Notes under the pieces: generated by a model
Databases searched by the model: none
What the model saw: the letters and a program-made list of their open reading frames with translations, nothing else
Told to the model about the DNA's origin: nothing
In this document: positions 22,641 through 34,290 of the stretch, piece by piece
Position numbering within the stretch: the stretch's first letter is position 1
How the letters are laid out: every line of letters starts with the position of its first letter
Assembly: GCA_022559845.1 (NCBI GenBank)
Contig: CM040128.1
Coordinates: 175,762,413-175,826,412, forward strand
Direction: 5' to 3'
DNA from: Amorphophallus konjac
Taxonomy: Eukaryota > Streptophyta > Magnoliopsida > Alismatales > Araceae
DNA: 64,000 bases
Program-made: the position numbers and the translations under genes

Positions 22641-25600
22641 ATGGAGCACTTCTCCCCTGTACCTTATTCCTGCACCTCTCCATCTTCTTACCCCCGTGTG
22701 GATTCCTCTTCCCGTGCGGGCCCATCCCCTTATTCCTCTATCGGACCCTATTCTTTTAACGGGCCTTCTTATCCCGCCCATGCTATTGTTGGCCCAATCA
22801 ATCCTCATTCCCACGTACATAATCCATCCAGGCCCATGCATTCTTCCATTCCTGGAATGGGCTTTCCTTCTTCTCAGGCCGGATCCCCTTATCCGGCCCA
22901 TCGACATTATCCTGGTCTAAATTCATCATCTCTTGCTCAAGCTGGCCCATATCCTTCTCGGACTCTTCCTACCGAGGAGATGATCGCTCAGGCCCAACGT
23001 CAGCTTGATGAATTGCAATGCCGAATCAATCCTCAAACTTCTTTGGAAATCCCATTTACATTCCGAGGTCTTCAGCTTCCACCACGTCAACAGATTCTGG
23101 CTTATCGTCGCTATGGTGGAGTCGGTGACCCCTACGTGTATTTGAAGGAGTTTTTATATGAGTCGGCCCAGTTCCAACATGATCAACGCTTGATGGCCTA
23201 TTTGATTGGCCTATCTTTAGAGGGCTCGGCCAAGGATTGGTTCTTCACATTGCCGCAAGAGCAGATGATGAATTTTTGAGCCGTTCAAGCAAGATTTATT
23301 CAGCAGTACCAGGATCAGGTTGGGCCCAGACATTCTTTGGTTGATCTGGCCCAAGAGAAGATGACGCCCGACGAGGAATTCTCCATGTTTGCCGACCACT
23401 GGCGTCGCCTAGCCGCGCAAGTCCCGGGGATATATTTCGGAGGGCGAGCATATCAAGATGGTTATTTCTAACGCAACGCCTGAGCTCAGATGTATCTGAG
23501 CCCTGAACGATATCACTTCCTGGCAACAGCTTTACAATTGAGCCCGCTTCGTTAGCCAACAACTCCTAGTTTCCTTTGACCATGAGTCTCCTCCACCGTC
23601 ACCTTCTACATACACTTTCCCTCCGCCCTCCACCGCAAGTCAGCCCTCCACCTCATATCCCTCCACGAGTCGACCGTCCACTCCCACACACCCCCGTACC
23701 TCCACATACGCCTCCACATGTCCCTCCACTACGTCTCCCTTCATGAGTCAACCCTCCGCTATTTTATCTCCCCACACCCCTCCACTTCCGGTCAAGGAAA
23801 CACTACACCCAGAGCGGGTAGATGCCCTCCATTACATTCCCACTCCCTCCACGCGGCCACATCATTCTAGCCCTCCGCTTTCACCTACGCAATTCCCCTT
23901 GCCTACGCAATTCCCGCTACCATCTCCATTACCTTTTCATACCCCTCGGCATCCACCTTGCCCGAAGCGGGCTTCTCACTCTTTGTTGCCGGAATCTCTT
24001 ACAGATATTTTCAGGGCTTTGATGGCCACCCATGCGTTGCAACTCCCTCCGGTTATGCCTTGCCGACCCGCGGTCGGGAATTTGCTCCAGTTCTGTGAGT
24101 TTCATCGTCAACAGGGGCATGTGGTCGAGAATTGTTCTGAGTTCCGGGAACTTGTTTACAGTTTGGAAGATAAGAAAATGATTGATTGGGTTGTCCTGCG
24201 CCGAGTTATTTCAGATCTCAGCAGTAAGCTGCAACAGCACAAGCCGTGCCGCCTAGGCAATCGTCTCCACTTCAAGACCAGGGGCACCCTGGTGTTTCTT
24301 CAGTTGATAAGATACATGTGCCGTTACCCACTTCTTCCTCTGTCCCATCTCCTCCACCACCTTTACCTACCCTAGCCTCCGCTCGGGCAACTTCTCTTTC
24401 ACCCTCCGTTTCCACCACCACTCATGTCCCCAACGCCTCTCGACGTGTTGTAAAGATACGTTGGAGAGTGCCACTACCTGCCACTTCCCCCACTACGCCA
24501 CTACCTTCCTCTCCTCCTTCTTCCCCACCCCTACCTTCATCTCCTTCCTCTTCACCTTCACCATCTCCATCAACCACATCACCCCCTTTGCCACCACCTT
24601 CTCCACCCCCATCTTCGCCACCTCCATTGGCCACATCTCCATCATCACCTTCTCCATTATCCCCATTACCGTCACCACTACTGTCTTCATCACCTCCCCT
24701 CGTAATAATCCATGTTCTGTCACCTTCACAACCATCCCCGCGACCAATGCCACTTCTTTCACCATCATCCTCTGAGCCGAGCAGGCCGAGCCTAAACCCA
24801 CACCTCCATTTTTGCCTTTACCTCCACCCATGCCCATCATCATCATTATTTCCCCATCACTTGCACCATCGCCACCCGCGCCCTTCTAACCTCCCTCTAC
24901 CACTTCCCACTTCGCGGAGTAGGTACACGCTACCTTTGGTTCCCCTCGGGTCTAGTCCCCAGGGAGATAAAGAGCCAAACCAGGTTTTGACTGTGCATTA
25001 CAAGCTTCAAGATTTCATTTGCCGCATGCAGGTCCGAGTCCTGGTCTCTGGCTATTCCAGGGACAATGAGCCCGCACTTGCTATGAAGACGGTTGCTCAG
25101 AAGAGTTCTTTAGCACTGGTGCTAGTTTTTTCAAAAGCAAGGTCGGTGGCAATTTCTTTGCGCACCGGAGAATTCACTGTTGATGTTGTTATTACCTCTC
25201 ACCTGATTGCTATTCAGTGCACTGGCCCAGAAGAGTTTTCCGTCCGGATGGTGCTAAACCATGCGGCCGCCAGAAGTCTAATCAATTCAGCATTCAAGGG
25301 GCAATTGGCCATGTCCTCGAGTTGACCCGGGGCATTCTACACATCCTATGCAATCTTCCTCGGTTTATTGGTGAGGTGGCCACGTCAACGCTGTGCATCG
25401 CCCTCCCTCAGTTCTGTCCAGCACTTCTAGCAAGGGAGATGTACTTCGTGTCTGATTACCAAGAGGAGATGCCGAATCTTATGCTGTTGACGCCAAGCGA
25501 CATAGTTCCTGTTTTTCTAATAAACAACACAAGGAGTTGACTGTTCTGGAATGTCCTTCTATGGTTAGCACCGCACAGCTAGGGGCAACCATCTCGATGA

Positions 25601-26304
25601 AGCTGCATATTCATGATCGGGCCAGGTCGTCTGCCAGGTGGGCCTGTTATCTGAGAAAGTATTGCAAGACAAGAAGCCCGAAGGCCTGAGTCCGTGTCGG
25701 GCGGAGTTGTTTCAAGAAGATTGCTGCTAAGAAGAGGCGACGGCATAAGTTCAAGGGCCGTCAGTTGCGCACTTGGGGGTCCACTTCCTCCTCTCCTTCT
25801 TCCGTCCATTCATCTTTTCTTCTGCTCGGTTCTTATCCTTGGGTGGTGTACCTTCCACCACCTGGACATGTTTCTATCATCTTCTCCTATCCTTACCATT
25901 CTAGGCCTCGGCCTATGTCCTCCTCTTCCCCTAGTCCAAGGGCATCCTCTTGTAATTTTTCTCCCCGGGTACGTCCGGATTTCACTTCTCATCTCTTTCC
26001 CCCGACCCTGTTGGGGATTCTTTGTACTAGTTCCCCGACCTTGTCGGGTGGTTTTTCTGATCCGTCCCCGACTTTATCGGGTGGTTTCCATTTCTTTTCT
26101 CCAACCTCGTTGGGTGTTCATACATTTTCTTCCCCGCCTCTGGTGGGTCATCGCTATTCCTTTCCTCCAACTACGTCGGATGATCTTTCTCTTTCTCCCT
26201 TACCCTCGCAGGAATCTTTTCGTCATCTTTTTGTTCTTTCTGTCTCACCCTTTCAGGGTCATTACCCTTTTTCGTGCTATTTTCGAGGCTTTAGCCCGCC
26301 TTGA
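22641..26304 (+). pseudogene. gag: TRGAG-1 Gag-like polyprotein (about 1,200 codons, broken)
   Basis: The ATG at 22641 (after ccccatgg) opens a proline- and serine-rich N terminus. A Ty3-type capsid domain follows (about 23000-23560, with RRYGGVGDPYVYLKEFLYE and LSLEGSAKDWFFTLP). Next is a variant zinc motif CEFHRQQGHVVENC near 24095-24135, then a very long P/S/L-rich linker (24250-24930). A C-terminal domain of unknown function begins near 24970 (YKLQDFICRM...). A basic KKRRRHKFKG patch lies near 25735, then an 11-residue repeat (26000-26197), ending at 26302-26304. Breaks are TGA 23277, a one-base shift near 23431, and further shifts around 24240-25690. The C-terminal domain matches nothing I recognise; no catalytic motif is visible. 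Confidence 0.8.
26000..26197 (+). repeat. Six tandem 33-bp units (11-codon repeat) in the TRGAG-1 polyprotein
   Basis: Units begin at 26000, 26033, 26066, 26099, 26132 and 26165, exactly 33 bp apart. Each starts with an inverted repeat of the type CCCCGACCTTGTCGGGTGG and continues with a T-rich spacer. The period equals 11 codons, and the frame reads SPTLSGGF-like units. TRGAG-2 keeps the same six units at 56236-56433. Confidence 0.9.
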
Positions 26305-28414
26305 TCTCAGTTAATCCTTGTTTATTCTGTATCTGGTTCCTTGTTATTAGGGCCTCAGTGCCTTAATGAGGGAGTTCTAGCCCTCGTCTCTCTTCCTTTT
26401 TATCCCTTCTTTGTCCAGTATGATGTCTGCCACTCCTCTGTGTCGAGGAATCCAATCCTTTGTTATCCTCTCCTTTCATCCTTTATCCTGACAAGCAAGG
26501 AATGCAAAGCTACTCGCGCTCTTCAAAGCTTGATGATTGAGATCGCTTCAGGATGCTGGTTTCCACGCCATGGATCTGCAAAGGTATCTTTATTTTTTGG
26601 AAGAACGTGCTTTCATTTCCATTATTTCTATTGTTTCTGCACATGATTCCTTAACATGATTGAGTGGCTTTAGGAGTTTTTGTTTAATTAGATCTTAACT
26701 TTGTGTCAAAAAAAAAGTTAGCTTCTGCAGTATCCTTAGGCTGGTGATAGCTCCACGCTGGGAGTCTAGTTTCTTTCCTCGATTGCTGAGGGTGACCTAT
26801 GAGTATGGATTTTTCACACACTACACAGCAAGCCATAGCCGATCTCTGTGAGGCGCACCGTTGCTGCTTTGGCCATACCATGGGTATGCACAAAGGCCTG
26901 TTCTCTTCTCTACTCGGCCAAGTGCAGGGGCAAGAGATTGATGGATGAGATGACCAACCTAGGCGCTCTCTAATACGGGAGAGGTCTCAAATAGGGGCAG
27001 TCTTGACCCTCAAAAGTGAGCTTTCATGCTATATCTGGCCAATAAGGGCTACCAAAATGAGAAAATGAATCAATGCAAAATTATGAATCAAAGGCATGGC
27101 AAGAGTGGCAGTACAGTTCCCCGCGGGACGTCATGAGCCCGGTCGCATGCGTGCCTGATAAATATGGGTCTAAAAATCAAAGACACAAAGTCCCAGCGCA
27201 ACAGGCTATCTCTTTGAGGGGTAGTGCCCTGGAAGGAATTCGAGCCTTGATATCTCCCATCCTGCACGAAGCTTATCTCCAATTTTTCTTCTGCTTCTCC
27301 CTCTTAGGCTGGGTTGTATCCCGGGTATGGCCTTAGTAGGGGCACCGTTCTTTAGAAGCGGTTGGTTGTGGTAAGCCACCCTCACATGCACGCCCTGCTT
27401 AAGTGAAGCCTTTAATGAAAGGGGTAGGAACGACGATCCCTGGCCAGTAGTTTGAGCCCGTCTTTAGGTGCTGCGGATTGCTATGTCAAAATTAAAAAAA
27501 ATCTAAATCAAATATTGTCAAAATTTCAAAAAAATCAAATACTTCAAAATTTAAAACAAAAAAATAAATATTTCAAAAATCTAAAAAATCAAATACTTCA
27601 AAAAAAATCCAGAAAAATGAAATACTATTGAAAATCTAAAAAAAATCAAACAAAGATCACAAAAAAAATCCAAAAAAAATTGTGTATTTTTCATGCATTT
27701 GCATTTGTTTTAAGGACATATACGTAATCCGTTCGCTAAGTGTGCAGGTTGCAAGTACTCAGGCATTCCTTGCTATAACTTTTTGTTCTGCCTCATGTCC
27801 ACATCTTTGATCTGTTCTTTCCTTCTTCGGTCCACTCTCTCGATCTGTTCTGAAGCTCATGTCCTTCTCAACTTTTGTTTGCAATGATCATATCTTTATG
27901 AGAGGGCTTTGCTTCACGATTATGAACCTGGTGATTCTGCTTCATTCTGATCTGGGGTTTTGGATTGAAGTGTGTATTTGTTCATGTCTTTTGTCCCGCC
28001 GTGTCCTTGTCTCGTGTTTATGTCCCACCGTATCGTCCCACGCTTGTTGTTTTGTTCCTCACCATATGTTGTTAGTTGTTTTGCACATGTTGATAGTCAT
28101 CCTTCCATGTCCCATGTTCCTGTCCCAACCGTGTGATCTATCATGTTCTTATCCCAACCATGTGTTGTCCCGCCGATTGTTGTCTTGTTACACCATGTTC
28201 GTGCATGCATGTTGTTTGTTTATGCCTTGCATATGTGCTCGTTTGCCTTTGTTATGTTATGTTGATCGTCATGTTATGTCATGTTGTTTGTCGTTTAGTT
28301 AATCGTTATGTTAATCGCTATGTTTATCTTGTTTGTCTTATTCACAAAAATCCATAAAAATCTGAAAATGAAAATCCAAAAACTTGCCGTTTCACCTGCT
28401 CAGGTAAGTCAGGT
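26305..28414 (+). other. TRGAG-1 3' untranslated region with A-rich low-complexity block
   Basis: Colinear with TRGAG-2 56541-58610. It holds a conserved non-coding core (26580-27480), including the phrase ccccgcgggacgtcatga. An A-rich block at 27485-27690 is built of aaaatctaaaaaaatc-like units. A pyrimidine- and G/T-rich stretch (27850-28350) contains repeated tgtcccrccgtg and atgttgtt phrases. No coding frame is conserved between the two copies here except the short one that follows. Confidence 0.55.
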
Positions 28415-28558
28415 ATGGCTTTCTACCCTATCACCCTTATTGCATTACTATATGGTACTATGCTATATTATCTCAAGAACCAGTTGGTTATCTACGTGTT
28501 CCAGGATCTGATGTTCCCCTTTAACAAAAATGATGATGATCCAGGTTCACGTGTTTAA
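28415..28558 (+). CDS. Conserved 47-codon ORF with one hydrophobic segment (function unknown)
   Basis: ATG at 28415, stop at 28556-28558. Residues 5-20 form a hydrophobic stretch (PITLIALLYGTMLYYL) that could span a membrane; the C terminus is charged (FNKNDDDPGSRV). The same amino acids appear in TRGAG-2 (58611-58757) in an otherwise decaying 3' region. There a one-base length difference near codon 6 puts the upstream part in another frame. The ORF is preceded by caggtaagtcag, a good splice-donor-like sequence, and could equally be a terminal exon. I do not recognise the product. Confidence 0.35.
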   Translation: MAFYPITLIALLYGTMLYYLKNQLVIYVFQDLMFPFNKNDDDPGSRV

Positions 28559-29251
28559 TCTTCGGATAGGCCGTTAGGTTGGAAAAGCCTGGGGAGGATG
28601 GTTCTATTCTGCACGCTGTGGTTGCAGATGGTATCTTGACTCTGATTTTCCCAGCTTAGCAATATTATTCACGAGTATTTTATATTTTAATCTTTCTTTA
28701 CATTTGTTTTAACGATTTCTTTTATTTTAGCCCAGCATGTATCATACGCATCTTTTGAGCTTTCATGTCCCATGGTTTGCTTGAAGAATGTCCCACCAGC
28801 GATGGTTAGCCGTGCGTTCAGTGTTTGGGTAAGAAGAACTAATTCCACTCTGAGTTGAAAGGTTCTCTTTGGTCAATTCGCTTGATTTGGTTAATTAAGA
28901 GGTCCCCATCTAGAGCTTTAGCATGTTTCCTTTACTTTTGCTGCCTACTTTTGGCCTCCTCATTGGACCGTGGGATTATGTCTCCCATGAGGTTGGTCTT
29001 GTCAATTTGTTTCATTTCGTTTAGTTTAGTTCCTCCAGACTGGTGTCACTTTTGGTTTAATCATTCCTTGCATTTGGTTTAGAGTTTTCCGGAAGATTCA
29101 TGTCGCTTGTTGGTAAAAACGGGTGTCGTTTTACCTTAACGCCCGCTTTTCGGTCCACTCCGCTGCATTTCCGCTTCATTTTCATGTTCCATGTCACTTT
29201 CGCTTCACCTCCGCTCACTCCCCTGCAAAGAGGATGTTAAGGAGGGGCATC
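28559..29251 (+). other. TRGAG-1 3' end: inverted repeat and polypurine tract before the LTR
   Basis: Non-coding. At about 29112 ggtaaaaacgggtgtc is the near-perfect inverse of the LTR start gacacccgttttttacc (29256). The purine tract ggaggggcat at 29241-29250 sits between the arms. TRGAG-2 has the same arrangement (about 59304 and 59449). Confidence 0.7.
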
Positions 29252-31009
29252 TATTGACACCCGTTTTTTACCGATGAGTTGAGTCGTTCCTCTTACTCCT
29301 ATTTGTTGATGCCTCGAGTTGTCCATCGCTCGTTGGGGCTATTTTCAGGCACGTTTTGGGCTTATTTTATGGGTAGCCTCCCTCCCTGGTTAGGTCCGAG
29401 TTTATTCAGGGCTTAATGGGCCTTGGTTTCGGTTAATCGAGCTTTTCTATGGATTCCAAGCGCCCATGTACATGTGCGGTCAACCTCCAGCCGTATAACG
29501 ATTTGTGCGGTTGATACTGGGCCGTTCATATATTTATGGGACATTTAGCTGATTTTCTAAATTATCACTGACAGGCATATATACGGCCTAGACATAGCCA
29601 CATAAGACCATTGTGCGGTAGCATCTGAGCCGCTCATCTCTCAGAGTCCTGCGTTTGATGGTTTTCTCAGATAATTATCCAATTAATCTATTTATCACCG
29701 ACAAGGCTAGAACGGTGGGTCTTTGGCCGCTCTACCTTTGAACGGTCTCATCTGAGCCGTTCATCTATGAGAGTCCAACGGCGAACTATTCGGCTGGTTT
29801 AATGGATAATTTGGATTATTGTGTGAATTGTTGAATTTTCACCGACAGGGTTGGATGGCCAGGACATGGCCATACATCCCGTTGAATGGTCTATCGTAAG
29901 ACCGTTCATTCGTTCGATTCCTGAATTTCAACATATTTTCTCTCTCTATCCGTGGTTTTATCCCTAACTTCTCCCGTCATTTTCTCCGTGGATGCTGAAC
30001 CATTTTGAGTACCATTTCGACTGGATAAGAGATAATTCGATTATCTACGATTGTTATTTGATAATCTCGACCTGAAAATACCTCTAAACCCTAATTTCGA
30101 GCTAGAACTTTAGGTGCTCTATAAATAGACCCTAAAGGCTACCTTTGAAAGGGGGGAGATTTTGGTCGACGGCGAAGCCCTGCCGAATCCTTGAGCGACC
30201 TACGACCAGGGAGGGAGGCCTTCTACGTCCATATAGGCCTCCGGTCCAGGGAGTAACTTCTGTTTTGAGTCCTTTTGCATTCTGGATAGTCTGATTTTCT
30301 TCTCATTGCATGTTTGTTTCTACACATCCATTCTCCCACATTTTCGTTGCTTGCACTATCATTCGCACATACACTCCCACGTTTTTGATGCCCCAGGGGT
30401 TTAAAACTCCCCAGGTATCCCCCACTTCACTTAGTTATGATCATTTATTTCCGTTTTAGCATCTACTACACTTTTCAGTTCTGATTTGGGTTTTCTCTTT
30501 GTGTTTCCACATTATTTTGCAGGTCAGCAACACACTAACACGAGGCCCATCCTTTCTGGCCGGCCGGAAAGGGTAGAGGTTGGACCCTTTTGCAACTTCT
30601 GGCGTGGTGTTCTTGTGCGGCTCTGTCAGGACCGTTCAAGGGTACGTGCGGTAGATCTTCGACCACTCTTCATCGTCATGCGGTCGTTTCTAAACCGTCC
30701 ATCAGCTAGTAGTTCTACATCCGGCGTCCTCTGCAGCACTGAAGAGCGGTCTGTCGTGCGGCCGTCCAACATCACAGGCGATTCTTCACGGGCCGCTCAC
30801 CCCCTGCAGTGCTGGTTAAAGGCGAGTGTCTCTCTCTCTTTCCAAGGTACGGTGTGTTCATCACATTAGGCACCTTGGTGGCGATCACGGTTATTTACAT
30901 TCTTCTGTTCTCCTTCTACTGTTCCCATTTATTTTATATATCGATTTAGTAGAAGAGGAGAGAAGACATCTTTTAAGCCAAATGAGGAGTAAAACAAAAC
31001 ATGTCAACA
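29252..31009 (+). repeat. 3' LTR of TRGAG-1 (about 1.76 kb)
   Basis: Begins TATTGACACCCG where TRGAG-2 has TGTTGACACCCG, so the conserved TG terminus is mutated. It ends ATGTCAACA at 31009. The following tgtgt (31010-31014) would be the right target duplication; the left copy is outside the window. TATA box at 30120-30127. Confidence 0.9.
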
Positions 31010-31181
31010 TGTGTGTGTGTCGTATTTGATTCGTGTGTATGCGTGGATCTTCCTAGATCTGCGTTTGTGTGTGTGGGGGTCTTTTAGATCCGTTTTGTCT
31101 CGTGTGTGTGAATTGCTGCACTTGTGGCAGCCGGTGTTTGTGTTGGTGATCCGCTTGTTGGATCGTGTTGGAGACCTCGTC

Positions 31182-31231
<50 letters not shown>

Positions 31232-31692
31232 GGGGTGCGTCCCCGTGTGTGTGGGTAGGTGTCGTCCTGCGTGTGTGGTTGGAGCGTCGTCTCCGTTAGG
31301 GGATTTATCCCCGAGTGAAGCCTCACCGGGCTTGGTGAGGGGTGGACGTAGGATTGCCGTCGTTGCATCCGAACAACCTTAAAAATCGATGTGCAGTATG
31401 GTTTGAATTGTGTGATTTGATCCATTTCCTCTACCTCCATTCTACATGAGTGTTAGTGTAAATTGTTGTTATGGATTTATCTGCGCTTATCTTGCATAAT
31501 CTATATCTCATCATTTAAAGTTTGATAAATCCAATTTGTGTACAAATAGTTTTGAATCTCTTAACTAGCATTCTATCACATATTTCAAAAAGACCAAAAG
31601 TTTTCTTAAAATTGGTCAACACCCAATTCACTCCCCTCTTGGGTGTCAAGACGCGTCACGCATCCGGTATCTTCCGCGCTCGGGACGTGACA
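31010..31692 (+). repeat. Right end of a Sirevirus-like LTR, split by TRGAG-1
   Basis: Contains the conserved Sirevirus R/U5 block (gtgaagcctcaccgggc... then gtggacgtagg, about 31315-31380) in plus orientation. A terminal caattcactcccctcttgg phrase follows at about 31624, as at the ends of the other Sirevirus LTRs. Its left part lies beyond TRGAG-1. The exact right edge is uncertain: CA occurs at 31648, 31658 and 31692, and 31692 fits best with the resumption of the Tat reading frame. Confidence 0.65.
31185..31231 (+). repeat. (GT)n microsatellite
   Basis: Uninterrupted GT dinucleotides for 47 bp inside the LTR fragment, amid a broader GT-rich stretch (31010-31290). Likely length-variable between individuals. 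Confidence 0.95.
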
Positions 31693-32578
31693 CCTGGAAG
31701 GGCTAACCACCCCGCATGACGACGCTCTTGTTGTATCGGCTACAATAAACCATTGTAACATAGATAGGATCTTAGTTGACAATGGTGGTGCCCCTGATGT
31801 ATTATCCTACGAATGTTTCCTCAAGATGGGAGAGAATCCATCTAAACTCCGCCCGATCCGAACCCCCCTTTGCGGGTTCAACGGCCAGGCAACTTATCCC
31901 GAGGGAGCCCTGAGCCTGCCAGTTACTATCGGCACCCTGCCCAAAACTATTACGGTTATGGTAGACTTCATCGTGATTAAGGGGATGACGGCATATAATG
32001 CCATCTTCGGTCGAGGTATCCTCAACCGAATGAAAGCGGTGCCATCTACCTTTCACCAAAAAATGAAGTTCCCTACCAAGTATGGCGTGGGGGAAGTCCG
32101 GGGTAACCAGGCACTAGCTAGACGGTACTATATAATCTCGGTTGAAGCCACGAGGGCGGAAGGGAAAAATAAAGGAGTAAAGGGAGCTGAGGAGGGACCA
32201 GCAATATCTGAGCCTGGTGGCGAGTTGCTAGCGGTCTTCCTCAACGGTGACCCGACTCTAGGAGTCAAGATCGGAGCCGATTTACCACTTAAGGAACAGG
32301 AAAAATATAAGGATTTCCTTTCCCAGTACATCCAAGTCTTTGCATGGTCTGCCGAGCACCTTCCCGGGATCCTGGGAGACGTGGTAATGCACAAGCTCAA
32401 CCTCGACCCAACGGTGAAACCTGTCCAGCAACGCAGGAGAAAGCACGCCCCGGAGAAGCAAGCTGTCATCAAAGAGCAAGTCATCAAGGGACAGAAGATT
32501 GGCATCTTTCGACTGGTCTTGTACCCTGCGTGGCTCGCCAACGTCGTCTCGCTGCCCAAGGCTACGGGGAAATGGTGA
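31693..32578 (+). pseudogene. pol: Tat aspartic protease and pol linker (5' end cut off)
   Basis: Coding resumes straight after the inserted LTR with LEGLTTPHDDALVVS, then the protease motif ILVDNGGAPDVL near 31770-31810. The usual form in the lineage has a serine after DNG. Conserved AYNAIFGRGILNRMKAV follows near 31990-32040. The frame runs to TGA at 32576-32578, immediately before the RT part in the same frame. Gag and the start of pol lie to the left of the nested insertions, outside the window. Confidence 0.85.
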
Positions 32579-34290
32579 ATGTGTGTAGACTTCACCGACC
32601 TTAACAAGGCTACTCCTAAAGATTGCTACCCGCTGCCAAGCATCGATCAACTGGTCGATTCAACCTCTGGCAACGAGTTACTCAGCTTCCTGAACGCCTA
32701 CTCCAGTTACCATCAGATCAGGATGTACCCGGAGGACATTGAGAAGACCGCCTTCATCACCGACTTCGGCATACACTGCTACACCCGAATGCCGTTCGGA
32801 TTGAAGAACGTTGGAGCAACATATCAGAGACTAATCAACCACATCTTCGAGGGACAGCACAGTCGAAACGTTGCGACCTACATTGATGACATGCTCGTCA
32901 AAACACCAAAGGCCGAAGACCATCTTGCCCACTTAGTTGAAACCTTCGAAACCCTCCTGAGGTGCAACATGAAGCTCAACCCTGCTAAATGCGCCTTCGG
33001 AGTCAGATCCGGGAAGTTCCTAGGCTTCCTGGTAACTCAGCGTGGGATCGAGGCGAACCCCGATAAGGTTCAGGCCATCCTGAACATGCGGCCACCCACC
33101 TGCATCAAGGACGTTCAAGGCCTTACGGGGCGCATTGCTGCGCTCAACCGCTTCCTATCCCGGGCGGCCGAACGATGCATACCCTTCTTCAAATTATTGA
33201 GGGGACCCAAAATGGCATCTGCTACGTTCACCTGGGATGAGGAATGTTAGAAGGCATTTGTCGAGCTCAAGGAATTCTTGGCCTCGCCCCCAGTGCTGTC
33301 CAAGCCAGTCTCGGGCGAAGCTCTACACCTGTACCTCTCGATGACCCCTTCCACAGTAAGCTCGGTCCTAGTCAGGGATGACGCGGGGGTCGAGAGACCA
33401 GTTTACTATACTAGTAAGATGCTTAATGAGGCTGAAAGAAGGTACCCCGCAATCGAGAAACTCATGCTAGCGTTGGTTACCTCAGCCAAGCGCCTCCGAC
33501 CCTATTTTCAAGGGCACTCCATCGTCGTATTGACCGGCGAACCCCTGAAGAAGATTCTCTTTCACCCTGAAGCCTCGGGACGCCTCATCAAATGGGCCAT
33601 CATGCTCGGGGCCTACGACATCTCGTATCGCCCCCGCTCGGCCATCAAGGGACAGGCCCTCGCGAACTTCATCGCCGAAAGCACGGTCCCAATTGAAGAA
33701 GCACTTCCACCCGCGCCCGGGCCCACTTGGGACCTTTTCGTCGACGGGTCCTCCAACTCGGACGGAAGCGACGCCGGTGTCCTTCTCAAGTCCCCCGAAG
33801 GAGCAGAGTTGCAGTACGCCTTAAAATTCAACTTCCAGGCATCCAACAACGCCTCCGAGTATGAAGCCGTTATCTCAAGAGCCAGGATGGCCCGACTACT
33901 GGGGGCCGAGTGAGTCAGGATCCACACCGACTCCCAACTGGTCGCTATCCAGGTTAATGGTGATTACAAAGCTCAGGAAGGACAAATGATCAAGTACCTC
34001 TAGGTGGTCAAGAGGATGGCCCGACTCTTCGAGAGCTTTGAGGTAGTCCAGATAGCCCAAGAGGAAAACTCCCGAGCGGACGCCCTCTCTCGCCTGGCCT
34101 CCTCACTTGACTCCGAAGGTACTAGGTTGGTCTTCCTCGAGGAGCTTGAGCGACTGAGCATCGAATCCGAGCTTATGACCGTTGACCCGCACCCCCGAGC
34201 GACTGGCGGACCCCCTTTATATCCTGGCTTCGGGATTCTCAAGAGCCCCCCGACCCTCGAGAGGCTCGAAAACTTAGGTACCAAGCTCGG
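32579..34290 (+). pseudogene. pol: Tat reverse transcriptase and RNase H (broken)
   Basis: RT motifs in order are CVDFTDLNKA, PLPSIDQLVD, TRMPFGLKNVGATYQR and the catalytic YIDDML near 32880. A RNase H-like region ends with LANFIAE near 33665. A second RNase H-like domain starts DLFVDGSSNSDGSDAG near 33735. Two RNase H-like regions are characteristic of Tat elements. In-frame stops are TAG 33248, TGA 33911 and TAG 34001; the frame is otherwise continuous from 32579 to about 34290. The order and spacing match full-length pol of the family. Confidence 0.9.

Larger units (their letters stand above)
20136..31009 (+). mobile_element. TRGAG-1: gag-only Ty3/gypsy-type terminal-repeat element
   Basis: A plus-strand element with near-identical LTRs: a right portion of the 5' LTR at 20136-21373 and a complete 3' LTR at 29252-31009. 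A primer-site-like sequence follows the 5' LTR and a purine tract precedes the 3' LTR. It encodes one long Gag-like polyprotein (22641-26304). No protease, RT, RNase H or integrase motif is seen in its internal 7.9 kb. TRGAG-2 (49846-59720) is a second copy colinear over its whole length, so the missing pol is a family trait, not a private deletion. The layout fits the class called TR-GAG (LTR elements with only a GAG domain). Confidence 0.85.

Noticed and set aside
24246..25325. Extensin or cell-wall proline-rich protein gene
   Set aside because: The P/S-rich stretch is in frame with the Ty3-type capsid and zinc motif, repeated in TRGAG-2 between the same neighbours, and has no signal peptide.
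27484..27690. A-rich block as a LINE or SINE poly-A tail
   Set aside because: Present at the same place in both TRGAG copies, without target duplication; it belongs to the element's 3' region.
31185..31231. (GT)n tract as a Z-DNA regulatory element
   Set aside because: Possible in principle, but nothing nearby supports a function; it is a slippage-prone repeat in an old LTR fragment.
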